From positions 4,083,001-4,147,000 of the forward strand of contig JAQFVV010006305.1 in the NCBI GenBank assembly GCA_028023455.1: a stretch of 64,000 nt of DNA, read 5' to 3'. The first letter of the stretch is position 1. Every line of letters begins with the position of its first letter. The DNA comes from Epiperipatus broadwayi. Its lineage: Eukaryota > Onychophora > Udeonychophora > Euonychophora > Peripatidae. Below are positions 13,933-24,205 of the stretch, in pieces. The notes beneath the pieces were generated by a model. The model made no database searches and was not told where the DNA came from. It saw only the letters and a program-made list of their open reading frames with translations. Made by a program: the position numbers and the translations under genes.

Positions 13933-14226
13933 TAAATCATCCATGCACTTAACTACTGTTACACAATGCTTTATTTACCACCTTCTTTTAAAGTTTACAG
14001 TTTCAATTGCTGCAGCAATCTTCTTCACAACTACAACATAATACAAATATATACATGAACATATAATTTATATATAGAAATCATATAGTTCACATATAAT
14101 TATATTCATATGTTTGTATTATGTTGTAGTTCTAAAAAAGATTGCTGGGGCAATCAAAACTGTAAACTGTAAAATAGGATGGTAAATAAAGCATTGTGTA
14201 ATAGTAGTAAAGTGAATGTATGATTT
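13933..14226. mobile_element. Inverted-repeat (MITE-like) element, ~294 bp
   Basis: The left arm (13933 to about 14055) and right arm (about 14100-14226) are imperfect reverse complements. Shared blocks include ACACAATGCTTTATTTACCA, AAAGTTTACAGTTT, GCAATCTT and CTACAACATAATACAAA, each present inverted in the right arm. The centre is about 45 bp of AT-rich sequence. No protein is encoded and no clear TSD was found. Its right end abuts the R1 repeat. Confidence 0.7.
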
Positions 14227-14227
14227 A

Positions 14228-14470
14228 AGCCAATAAACATCACATGACCACCACCTCTTATGCCTGTGTATAACTGTTGTTAAAACATGCAAAACTCACT
14301 ACTTATATTACCACACAAAGCAAGCTAGAAGGCCACAAGCCAGAAACTAGTCTGGGGATATTGGATGAGTAGGCACTAGATGGGGATTTTATGCACAAGC
14401 CTTCTGGCATCCATTGATTACTCTAGCTTGATATGTGTGGTAATATATATAGTGAGTTTTACCTGTTTTA
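14228..14470 (-). repeat. Dispersed repeat family R1, copy A
   Basis: It carries the same blocks as 46500-46709 and 19299-19410: TAAGCCAATAAACATCACAT at one edge and AGTGAGTTTTACCTGTTTTA at the other (minus orientation). Copy A also contains an inverted internal duplicate of the AAAACTCACT...CCACACA...AAGCTAG block, so it is a partial fold-back. It shares a TAACTGTTGTT...CATGC-type insert with copy B but not C. No coding potential. Confidence 0.75.
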
Positions 14471-14499
14471 ATGTATGATATAGTATTATATGGTATTAG

Positions 14500-15810
14500 T
14501 GCCATATAAAATTATCAACCGATCTGTAAAGCTTAAAAATTACATGTGCCTCTCTCCACCTTTTAAACAAAGCCAGATATTCCACAGGGTTCATCACTAG
14601 TATAACTGATAATTGCAATATACACAGACCCCATAATCAAAGAAATTGATAACAGCATAAAAGATCTCCATCTTGTTCATCTTAGAACTACTATAAAGTA
14701 ATATCTTTTGTTGTTTATAATGTCTTGATAGTCTTCAGAGACCTGTAAAGCATTCCTCTGGTTCTTCATATTATGAACAAATTCAAAACACTAATAGGAT
14801 TTGCAATACAAGTTTGTGAATCATCCATGTGACAGACAGCTTGTTTCAATATATCTTTATTAATTACAGGAACATACTCATTATTTCTTGGAATTCAAAT
14901 AACTTTATCTAAAATACAATTATGTCATCAAATTCAATACAAAATAAAAATTTGCTATTCAAAATTGCTTAATCCTATAGTAACAGTTTGTATAATTAAA
15001 GCTATTCTGGGTAGTATACTTACTTACTATAGTCAATGGATGCATCTTTTCACAACTGTTCTTAAAAATATTATGTCCACAAGAAAATCATACAGTTTAG
15101 ATCATCTGTAAGCACTTGTTTTCTTACTTGTAAAAGTGTTCTTAATGTAGTATATCCTCAATCATTTGTCTCCTACATCAGAGCTAAAATATACATTGCA
15201 ATCTTAGTTAGTTCACTCTTGAAAGGCACTTCTCCACCTATAAGATGGTTTGCTCAACTTCAGTCATTCCTTTTTTAATGATCATGCTATCAATCATTCT
15301 GATCATTTTGAAAATTATACTATCAAACCTTTGATTGGTGTTTAAATTTAAAGATTTGAAAAAAAAAAATCCTAATTGATATCTTTGATCAGCCCTCTCA
15401 ATTATCAAAACATTAGCCAAATTCCAAAATATGTGTGTTCCTCAATAATAGTTGAAATTTTTGTTTAAGTTTTTATTTGGCACAATTTTTTACATAAATC
15501 TTCATCATTAACCTTTTAAAATGAAATCTAGATCCTACATATATCTTGAGTAATAATCTTCCAGAAGATAGGACACACACTTTTCAAAGCTTTGCATATT
15601 TTTTGTCCTTATGGCAATTTGTCTTTCACAAATAAATAATTCATATTAAACAATTGTGCAAGAAAAATATTAAAATTTTTCACCCTTATAATGCTATAAT
15701 AATTATTCATACTCTCAGAACCATATGTATTGTTTGCTGCTCTGTAATTTTTAACAATAAAAAATATAATGTTATTTAAAAAATAATAAGTGGTATAATA
15801 CATATTTATT
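14500..15810 (-). other. Possible decayed minus-strand coding repeat, unassigned
   Basis: The minus strand holds short frames with balanced amino-acid composition (ERADQRYQLGFFFF near 15400; TLRTLLQVRKQVLTDDLN near 15120, after frameshifts) rather than the Ile/Lys/Asn bias of random AT-rich DNA. I could not match them to a family. It may be an old transposon protein or chance. Confidence 0.2.
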
Positions 15811-16080
15811 TGCTCTAAAATACTTTCCTAGAAGTGCTATGAGCAAAATTTAGCAGATCGATATTTTTATTAGTTGTATATCATTATAGGATATAAAGCA
15901 TATAAATTGTACTATTTTTTAAAACAAAATGGAATCATTTTCATCTGTCACAAACAGCAGTTGTAATGATTATATTTTTATAAGCTATGTATCATATGAC
16001 AAGCTAAATATTTTTGTCTCATATATATATATAATAAAGTTTAATATCTGTATTCATTTCACAATATATGTAATATACAA

Positions 16081-16740
16081 ATCAATATATATATATATCA
16101 AAATACAGTACAATTTACATAAATTATATTATTTTTAGAAGTGCTTTCGACTATACATTTTGTAGTCTTTATCAATTATATGACATTGAATAATCAAAAT
16201 CAGACAACCTTTAACAATACCCATAATTCAATTAAGATTTCCCACAATTCTGTTATCTTAACATTTGATGACTGGTGATTCATTAACATTTGACGATTTC
16301 TTAAAATCAACATAGCCTCTTTTATTTTACATTTATTATGACAACGTTCAATTTGAATAATTTTCATATTTTTATAATCAAATTTAAATCCATATTTTCA
16401 TATTTTTATAATGAAATTTAAATCCATATTGACAAGATTTAAATTTGAATATAAAATATGAAAATTATTCAAATTGAACATTGTCATAATAAATGTAAAA
16501 TAAAAGAGGCTATGTTGATTTCAAGAAATCGTCAAATGTTAATGAATCACCAGTCATTAAATGTTAAGATAACAGAATTGTGGGAAATCTGAATTGAACT
16601 ATGGGTATTGTTAAAGGTTGTCTCATTTTGATTATTCAATGTCATATAGTTGATAAAGACTACAAAATATATAGTTGACAGTACTTCTAAAATAATATAA
16701 TTTATGTAAATTGTACTGTACTTTGATATGTATATATTAA
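16081..16740. mobile_element. Fold-back element, ~660 bp with ~300-bp arms
   Basis: The left arm (16081 to about 16390) and right arm (about 16434-16740) are reverse complements at high identity. Shared blocks include AATACAGTACAATTTACATA, GAATCACCAGTCAT-type, AGAGGCTATGTTGAT-type and CAATTTGAATAATTTTCATA sequences. Near the centre the left arm has a roughly 34-bp tandem duplication (TCATATTTTTATAAT(C/G)AAATTT twice). No coding capacity and no obvious TSD in the AT-rich flanks. Confidence 0.85.
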
Positions 16741-18584
16741 TACTTGTATATAATTTCTATTAATAAAGTTTATCATGTATAAAAAATTTAAAATATTTAT
16801 TATTTAAAGTTCTAATTATAAAACAATGTTGATTTAAAATAAAAGTTAAAAAAAAAACAACAACTATTGAAACATGCACTAGCAAATAAAAAAAAGGGAA
16901 ACACCTGAAATTATTAATTTGGAATATAAAATTATCAGATTTGAATAATTATTGAGTTATTTCAATATGCAAAGACTAAATTTTTGGAGACACTAATGTA
17001 CATGATAGTAGAAACAGTAAAATTTTAGTCAAAAATATCAGAGATGATAATATTGCACTGAAAATTCAAATGTTCTGCTGATGTTAAATATTTTGTGTAT
17101 GTGATTTGACTATCACAAAAATTTTCTTTAGACAGAAAACTGGATCAGTGTTACTAACAACATTTACACTATATGAATTACAATCAAGTTCCAAGTCAGA
17201 ATGAATACGAAGTTCATATTGAATGAGAACTGGATTGATACAAATTAGTGAACAATTACCAGATTACTATATTCCAGAGTTAAATTGATAAGTTGTATTA
17301 ATGCTGTAAAATTAATACTTATTCTTTAAAAATAATTACTGTAGTTCTTATATTCATTTAATTTTAACAACTATTAATTAAATGTTAAATTTACCAATTT
17401 GTCTTTACTGAGGCATAAAATTTCTTTAAAAAAATGATCTACATGCAAAAAAGTATATTATAGGATTCTCATAAAAAATCTGACTTGTTCTTTGACAATG
17501 ATCATATTATTAATGACTAAAAAAAAAGTGACATGTTACCATTGCAAAATAATAAACTGAATATAGAATTTCATAAACAATTTAAAAATTAAAAGGCAGA
17601 AGATCAATAATTGGTAGAAGGCATAAGCATGACTAGTAGATTAAAACCGCAATCAGCTTATATATCTGTTTTTGACACAATGAAAGTACCAAAATTTAAA
17701 AAATATCATAATTCTATTAAACAGACAGATGATCCTTTTTTATATGTGATAATGATTATACTTCGAATAGCGATGGGTGAGGTGGGAAGAGTATATAAAT
17801 ATCAATGTTAAAAGTTATTACTTTACTAAAATATTGGACTGCAAAAAATATTGCATCTTATACTAATTTATCACTATCACAAGTACTATATATACATAGA
17901 TATACATACATACATAAACCCATATATAGAGTGATTTTTATTTATGAACACTGTAAAATTTAGAATATATGAAAAGAGTTGGCTTATTGAATGAAATGTA
18001 TGCATATAAAACTTTTTATATTCTAAAATACTGCATACTAATTGAATTTCATACATATTAAAATAACAGATAAATTTAATATTTTCAATATAACAATAAT
18101 TTTTTATGAAAAACACTCTTTTGTCACATGTTCTACTATTTTAAAAATTTCTAACATTTTTTTTATTTACTGGATGATTTTTAAAAAATTTGGAACAGAA
18201 TATTGATTATTTTAAAAATATAATATTTTTTATTTTTATTTATTATCCTTCCATTATTAAAAAAAAAAGATGAATTAGGCGTTTTGCATAAGTTAAATTT
18301 TCAAACTGAAATCCATTGAAACATATGTTATATATTGATTACACAATTATTTACATTTGTACAATGATATTCAGCTTAATAAAGTTAAAACAGTTCTGTG
18401 TAACCTTAAAAGTAAAACGATTGCAACTAGTGATAATATCTGTATAAAATTTAAAATTGGTAGTGATACATTATCTTCAAATTTATTAGAATATATAAAA
18501 ATATATGAATATATAAATTTTGCTATTATCTGAGTATAAAAATGCTCTAATGTGTTAGTTTATATAAAAAATGTAGAATAAAAA
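16741..18584. other. AT-rich DNA with one unassigned short ORF
   Basis: A 66-codon + strand frame at 17611-17811 (containing DTMKVPKFKKYHNSIKQTDD) has a more protein-like composition than its surroundings but matches nothing I recognise, and it lacks clear splice signals. The rest is featureless. Confidence 0.3.
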
Positions 18585-19085
18585 AAATTCTACAGCAATT
18601 ATCATGGAGCACTATTATTATGCATGACAGCAATAGTATTGCCAAGCATTTTGTTGAATAGTTTACTTCCTATTATAGATAAATGACTTGATTATTATTA
18701 CTTTCTATAAATTTGGTTAAGACATTTGATTCAGTTAGTCAAAAAATTTCTTGAAATTTTTGAAATTAGCTAAAATGCAAAAAAAAATGTATCATTGCTG
18801 TGAAAAATCTAATGCATTTGAAATGAAAATTGTCATCAAACAACAATGTGTGCTGTAATTTTGTTTTTCATTTTTATGTTAGTGGTGTGTTGGTATTAGT
18901 TTGTAGGAGACTTTATAACACAGTAATCTCATTATAATGATGGCATTTTAAAGTGGACTGATAAAAGCAAAAACAAGAACTTCATGTTGATGATTATGAC
19001 ATTATTACCAATTCAAAGGATGATGTAAATATATTTTGGTTTTAAGTACAATCTATAAAGACTTGATTCAAAAATTAACATTAAA
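18585..19085 (+). pseudogene. Decayed LINE reverse transcriptase, internally deleted
   Basis: With several frameshifts, the + strand shows ordered RT blocks. NYHGALLLCM...LPSILLNSLLPI at 18590-18680 corresponds to the fingers consensus NYRGISLLS..GKILARILLNRL. NLVKTFDSVSQKI at about 18712-18750 corresponds to palm motif A (DL.KAFDSV.R), with the catalytic Asp changed to Asn. SNAFEMKIVIKQQCVL at about 18810-18860 corresponds to ...F.V..GVKQGCVLAP (motif B). The fingers-to-palm interval is much shorter than in an intact RT, so DNA has been lost. The next region only faintly resembles the ...RLQAKTK... stretch that precedes the F-A-D-D motif. RTE/L2-like LINEs are the best guess. Non-functional. 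Confidence 0.6.
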
Positions 19086-19298
19086 AAAACCTCATTTCTT
19101 TACCATTCGATAATAAAAAAACTTTTAGAAACTTTTAGTTTGAATGATTATCAATTTAAAAATATTTATAAAGTTTAATATTTTTGTGTCTTTCTAAGCA
19201 GTTAATGTAGATTTGGACAGAGGGACAACATCGTCTCCGATGTTTTTTTACTATGCTTAATAAGCTAAAACATAGAATGATACAACATAATTATATAA

Positions 19299-19410
19299 AA
19301 TAGGCAAAACTCCCTATATATAAATGCCACACACAGCAAGCTAGAGTAATCAACAACAACAGTTATACACAAGCATAAGAGGTGGTGGTCATGTGATGTT
19401 TATTGGCTTA
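19299..19410 (+). repeat. Dispersed repeat family R1, copy B (internally deleted)
   Basis: Begins AATAGGCAAAACTCCCTATA and ends CATGTGATGTTTATTGGCTT, like the full copy at 46500-46709. The middle (the ATGGATGCC...CTGAGAGC part) is missing and replaced by a CAACAACAGTTATACACAAG segment also present in copy A. Confidence 0.8.
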
Positions 19411-20630
19411 TAATTATATAACTAAATTACTTATCTAGTGAGCTGCATGACTGCACAATTTATTGCATAAAATGAGACACTGACCTAATATAAAGCTTTA
19501 AAAAGTTCATTTAAGGATTCTATGCAATTTCTAAAAATATAATAGCTTTCAGTTTTCTGGATATACTATAGAATATGCATGAGCAATCTCAAGTCTTTCA
19601 TAACTTTCTGTATGGCATGCTTAATTTATGATTATACCAATGTAACAATTTTTTATTAAAATTTTGCATATTGTTCTCATCCATAACCAAGATTTTTTTT
19701 ACTAAAATCCTTAACAATTTCATGATTTTATTTGCTATATCTATATATAATTTATGGAGTACTTTGTTGTACTCAATATTATGTTTATGAAATTTCTTTT
19801 AGTAATGTAGCTCAAATTTTATTGAGAAATATCTTATAAAGTTAGCTATTCAAAAATGATTATCTATATCTGCTAAATAATCTATATAAGGCACATCTTC
19901 ATTAAATGAGGCATGTGAAATGAAAGAATAATAATAAACTTCCTAAAAAGATATAGTTTTAATTTAAGAGATAGATATCATTTATATTATACAGATTGTT
20001 TCAAAAGCATTCCAAAGTATATTTTGATTGTTCTCATTCAAAATATATGTTTGAGAATAGGATATAATGAAAGTAACAATTAGACAATACATTATAGACT
20101 TCCAAAATTGGAAAAATCACAGCAGAAAAGTTAAAAAGCAGAATTACAAAATTTAAAGAACTAGCATATAATACAAATGAATGTATTTGGTGTTAAAAAT
20201 TATTTTATATAATTACTCAAAATTCATTAATATTTTTTTATTCTTTATATTTTTTTTTCTGAAGGCAGAATGGCTATATGCATTTGTAAAGCATTAAATA
20301 AATGAATCAATATGTAAAATATATTTTTTTGAAAAATATTTGAGTCAGTAATGCCAGCTGCTTTGTATGTGAAGATCTTTTGAGCAAAAAAATAATTTTA
20401 ATGATATTGAAAAATTATAATAGTAATAATGTATAAAAGTAATAAACATCAAAGATTTTTAAAATGAGAACATTAAAATTGTGCTTACATAAAAGCAATT
20501 TAAAGTTAATAACTAAAATTTAAAAATTATTAAAAAAATCTAACAATAGCAGATAATTTTAAAATATATATTTAATAAAAATTTTATGGATCTTTCTTTT
20601 AATAATATCCATTCTATTTTAAACTATACT
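19411..20630. other. AT-rich DNA, nothing recognised
   Basis: Read on both strands; no motif, RNA gene or repeat was identified. Confidence 0.4.
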
Positions 20631-20745
20631 TCGTGGTGAAGTGGTATGTATCTGCTTGCGAAGACAGTGAACTGGAATTTAAAGTTTTACTCCCCGCCCC
20701 CCAGGTTAGCATGTTCTTAAAAAAAAAAAAAAAAAATTAAAAAAA
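20631..20745 (+). repeat. tRNA-like sequence followed by poly-A (SINE-like or tRNA retro-pseudogene)
   Basis: TGGTGAAGTGG fits a degenerate pol III A box. It is followed by a possible anticodon arm (CTGCTTGCGAAGACAG), then GGAATTTAAAG where a B box (GGTTCRANNCC) would lie, a C-rich ACTCCCCGCCCC, and within 30 bp a long A-rich tail. The B box is eroded and the cloverleaf is not convincing, so this is not called as a tRNA gene. Confidence 0.4.
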
Positions 20746-22475
20746 AAACAAACATATCTGATTAGCGTAATAATTATCATTTTTAGTTTTATTATTTCTC
20801 CATAGCAAAATGTTAGAGACTTTAATGCATTTTATCACTATATATATATGTTTGTAATTAAACTTAGCATTATGTTTACGTTTAGGCTAGTTGACTCCCG
20901 CCACTAACAGGTTAATAAGGGTCATTCGACGATATTTGAGATCCTCTAATTTTAGGCGTCTCTTCTAGCTATTATCTAGATAATGGCAGATATTTCAAAG
21001 ACTAAAACATCAATACAAAGCTATTATTAACAACAGGGAAATTTATATACAAATTTGAAATATAGGTTTATATGCAAACATACATTTATTCAAATATTTT
21101 TTTGGATCAAATATGTTGCATATAATTTTTAAATGATTTGGACTATAGTTTTTACTGCAATTAAAATGCCAATAGCCTACTATATTTTTCCATTGCTTAT
21201 TTTTAAACAAACCAAACATATGCACATTTCAGTATATCAGAGTAGTTGCTTAAAGATGATATTTAACAAGCCTATGTTTTGATATTTTTTCTCCTCTAAT
21301 AATTTTTCCACCTAATATTTAATTTATTCCTTATTCCATTTGATCATGCTACTGAACCTTTTAAAAATATCCATAATTTCTTGGAGGTGTTTCTAATTAT
21401 AATATAAGTCTGAATTTTGTCAGAAAATCTCTTTCGCTAAAATGGATATCATAATGTGGTTCATGTGTATAAATATATAAATGGCAAGAGTATAATCTTC
21501 CATCTGAACACATAGTAATTCACTGATTATTTGGAGATATGTATACCAGCTGATTTGACATAGGATTTGATACATATTATAAAATTATATTTTATTCATT
21601 TGCAAAGTGTGTAGATATTATTTATAAAAATATTACTGAATTTAACAGTACCCTCCTTACATGTCCACCAGTAACTTGTTTTTATATAATGCAAAACTAT
21701 TTTAATTCTTAAATAATCAAAATCTTTTATCTGCTTACAAAAATAGCTCTATTAATAATATTAAGTTATAATAATTACTAAAAGGTATCTTTAAGTACAT
21801 AAATTCTTGATAAGATATGACAATAATATAAAAAAATGTAGATATATTTTGGTTTAAATTTATATATTGAATATTCTACTTCCATAATGAGTATAATATT
21901 TTACTGAAGATGTAAAAAAGTAATTAAGACATTCATCAAAAGCAGTTCTATTCTGAGTCACACATTATAGTTACAGAATATTTTTTTTACATATTAATTT
22001 AAATACTGTTGTTCCAAGTTTTTTCTTAAAAACAGACCCAGAAAGAGAAATTGATGAGCTAACCCTATTATTTGTATTATATTAAATATAAAAAATACAA
22101 TTGGTAAATAATGTTCAGTTAAGTGTATAATAATGCTGGAATCTGGATACATTTCACAATTTCCAATGGGACTTATTTTTTTAAATACTTGTAAAGAGTG
22201 GTACAATAGAAAAATTCATTAAACTGTTGTCTTTCAATAATTTGTTGTCATAGGGAAGTTTATAAAAATGATTCATATCATTATCATAATATATGTATTA
22301 GTAAGCAGTAAGTACAAAATTAAAAAGTGAGCTAGTGGGTGAATTGGTGAACCAAAAGTACTTAGAATTCTTGAAAGCATATCTGGTTCCTGAATTTGGA
22401 GTAATCTGAATAATTGAGAATAAAATGCATTATTTCTTAGTATACAATGTATCTTAATAATTGTCAGAAGGTTTC
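20746..22475. other. AT-rich DNA, nothing recognised
   Basis: A 70-codon minus-strand frame at 21994-22206 and mixed-composition minus-strand readings near 21240-21500 were examined and could not be assigned. Confidence 0.35.
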
Positions 22476-22479
22476 TAAC

Positions 22480-22830
22480 TTGGAGTAAAATGTTAAACTA
22501 TTTCCATCATTTAGTTGTTAAATGTTTTTAGAAAAATTCAAACTTTATAACTAAACTTTCTAAATGTATCCAATTGAAAGTATTAGGAAAAAACACAAGA
22601 ATATTGGGGAAAATGAGAGAAAAAAATTTAACGAAGTTTTTCATATGATAACTGCAAATGTCAACTTAGTGAACTAATCCATATTTGGAATCTACTTATC
22701 AATCTTGTCCTTAAATATAAAAAAAAATGAAGAAACAAAAAGAAACCTCATAGATAAATATATAAAATTTCTATTGATTGTTGCCTTTAAATATTGTCTA
22801 GTGGGTTGGAACAGTGACAAACAAGCTTTT
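22480..22830. repeat. Dispersed repeat family R2, degraded copy
   Basis: Contains ACTATTTCCATCAT, the same block found in the left arm at 23615, and then TATTGATTGTTGCCTTTAAA...GTCTAGT, also seen at 63340. It has the same order of parts as the 23.6-24.2 kb copy but is more decayed. Confidence 0.55.
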
Positions 22831-23614
22831 TATATTTGTAACCACTTTCTTTGGGCACAAATTTGGTGAAACTCATTATGTGTTTTTACTTTGCTTTTGT
22901 AAGTACGAATAATGAAAGAATATTCATAATAAGATGATAATAGTTTTAGTTAATATACAATTTTATATTTCCTAATATTTTAGATTATATTTGTACAATT
23001 TGAAACAAGATGTTTGAAACAAACTGTTAACTCACAAAACAAATGATACATACAAAAGCAATTTATTTTCATGTGAATTTTATCTATTTTTAAGGATGCA
23101 AAGAGATCATTGAAGATGTAGTTCTGACTATAATAATTTTAGAATTAATTGTGGTTAAAGAATAATAAATAATGTTAAATCACTATTATAGTTCCAATAT
23201 TTATATCTATAAATATATTAAGACTGAAACTCTTCTAATTAGTATATATAGTACAAATAGTTAATGAACAAAACTTAAAAAAATATAGATAAGTACTGCA
23301 GAGTAATGACTTCTCTATAACCTCTCCGCAGAAAAATAGTGAAGAAAAAATAATACTAATTTATTCTACATTTGTTTCTTTGCTTATTTTTTAATTAATA
23401 ATAAGTAGATATTTATTTTCTTAACATCTGAATGGCTAATTAGGCTAATCTGATTGGATTCATAAAAAATACCTTAATTATCTGGAAAAAAATACAAATT
23501 CCTTGGATGTTAATATTCTAGGATCCATACAGAAGGTATCTGCCCTTTGTTACAATTGAGGAATTTATATTAGGCAATATTTGTCTGAAGTTTTGTGATG
23601 ATGGTACATTACTA

Positions 23615-24205
23615 GATGTAATATGTTGGACTATTTCCATCATCTATGAGTGAATGTTGAATGTATAGAAAATTTTAAACTTTTTTTTAAACTTTCCAAA
23701 TACAAACAACTTGTTACTAATAACACACAAACAGACAATACAGGTTAGTAAATACACAATGTTTTGAGGAGTAATATTCTCCACTCTTTTTCAGGTGTTG
23801 CTGGCCTATATGCACAGTGACATATGTGCTTAGAAAAAACATTAAACAAGAATAAAACAAACTAATTAGCCTTGCTCATAAAAATAATTGAAGGACTCAG
23901 GAGGATTTGAAATAACACTCATATATAAATATATCAAATTTTTACTATATGTTGCCTTTGACAGAATAGCTCAGTTGGTTAGAGCATTTGCCTTAAATTC
24001 AATATTCAAAAATCTAAAGGTGTGAGTTCAACTTCTAAGTGAATATTGTCACTGTGCATATAGGCCAGCAACACCAGAAGAAGAGTGGTAAATAATATTA
24101 CTCAAAATGTTTGTATTTGCAAAGTTTAAATAAAGTTTACAATTTTCTATACATTCAACATTCACTCATAGATGATGGAAATAGTCCAGCATATCACACT
24201 TTATA
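23615..24205. repeat. Family R2 copy with inverted arms around a tRNA-like core
   Basis: Left arm 23615 to about 23825 and right arm about 24045-24205 are reverse complements. Shared blocks are GGACTATTTCCATCATCTAT (inverted at the right end), GTGTTGCTGGCCTATATGCA and the CACTGTGCATATAGGCC block. The roughly 220-bp centre contains the tRNA-like sequence annotated separately. The right-arm order (tRNA-like head, then body) is repeated at 63.3 kb, so the left arm is probably a second copy inserted or copied in reverse. Confidence 0.75.
23953..24038 (+). repeat. tRNA-derived SINE head (family R2)
   Basis: TAGCTCAGTTGGTTAGAGCA is a near-perfect tRNA D-arm / pol III A box, and GTGAGTTCAACTTCTA about 50 bp downstream resembles the T-arm B box (GGTTCRANNCC). 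The anticodon region (GCCTTAAATTC...) does not fold into a normal arm, so it is a SINE promoter head rather than a functional tRNA. It sits just before the conserved R2 body. Confidence 0.65.

Noticed and set aside
17700-17811. PARP-like C-terminus in the 17.6-kb ORF
   Set aside because: Only a short vague resemblance around LRIAMGEVGRVY, without the catalytic His-Tyr-Glu context.
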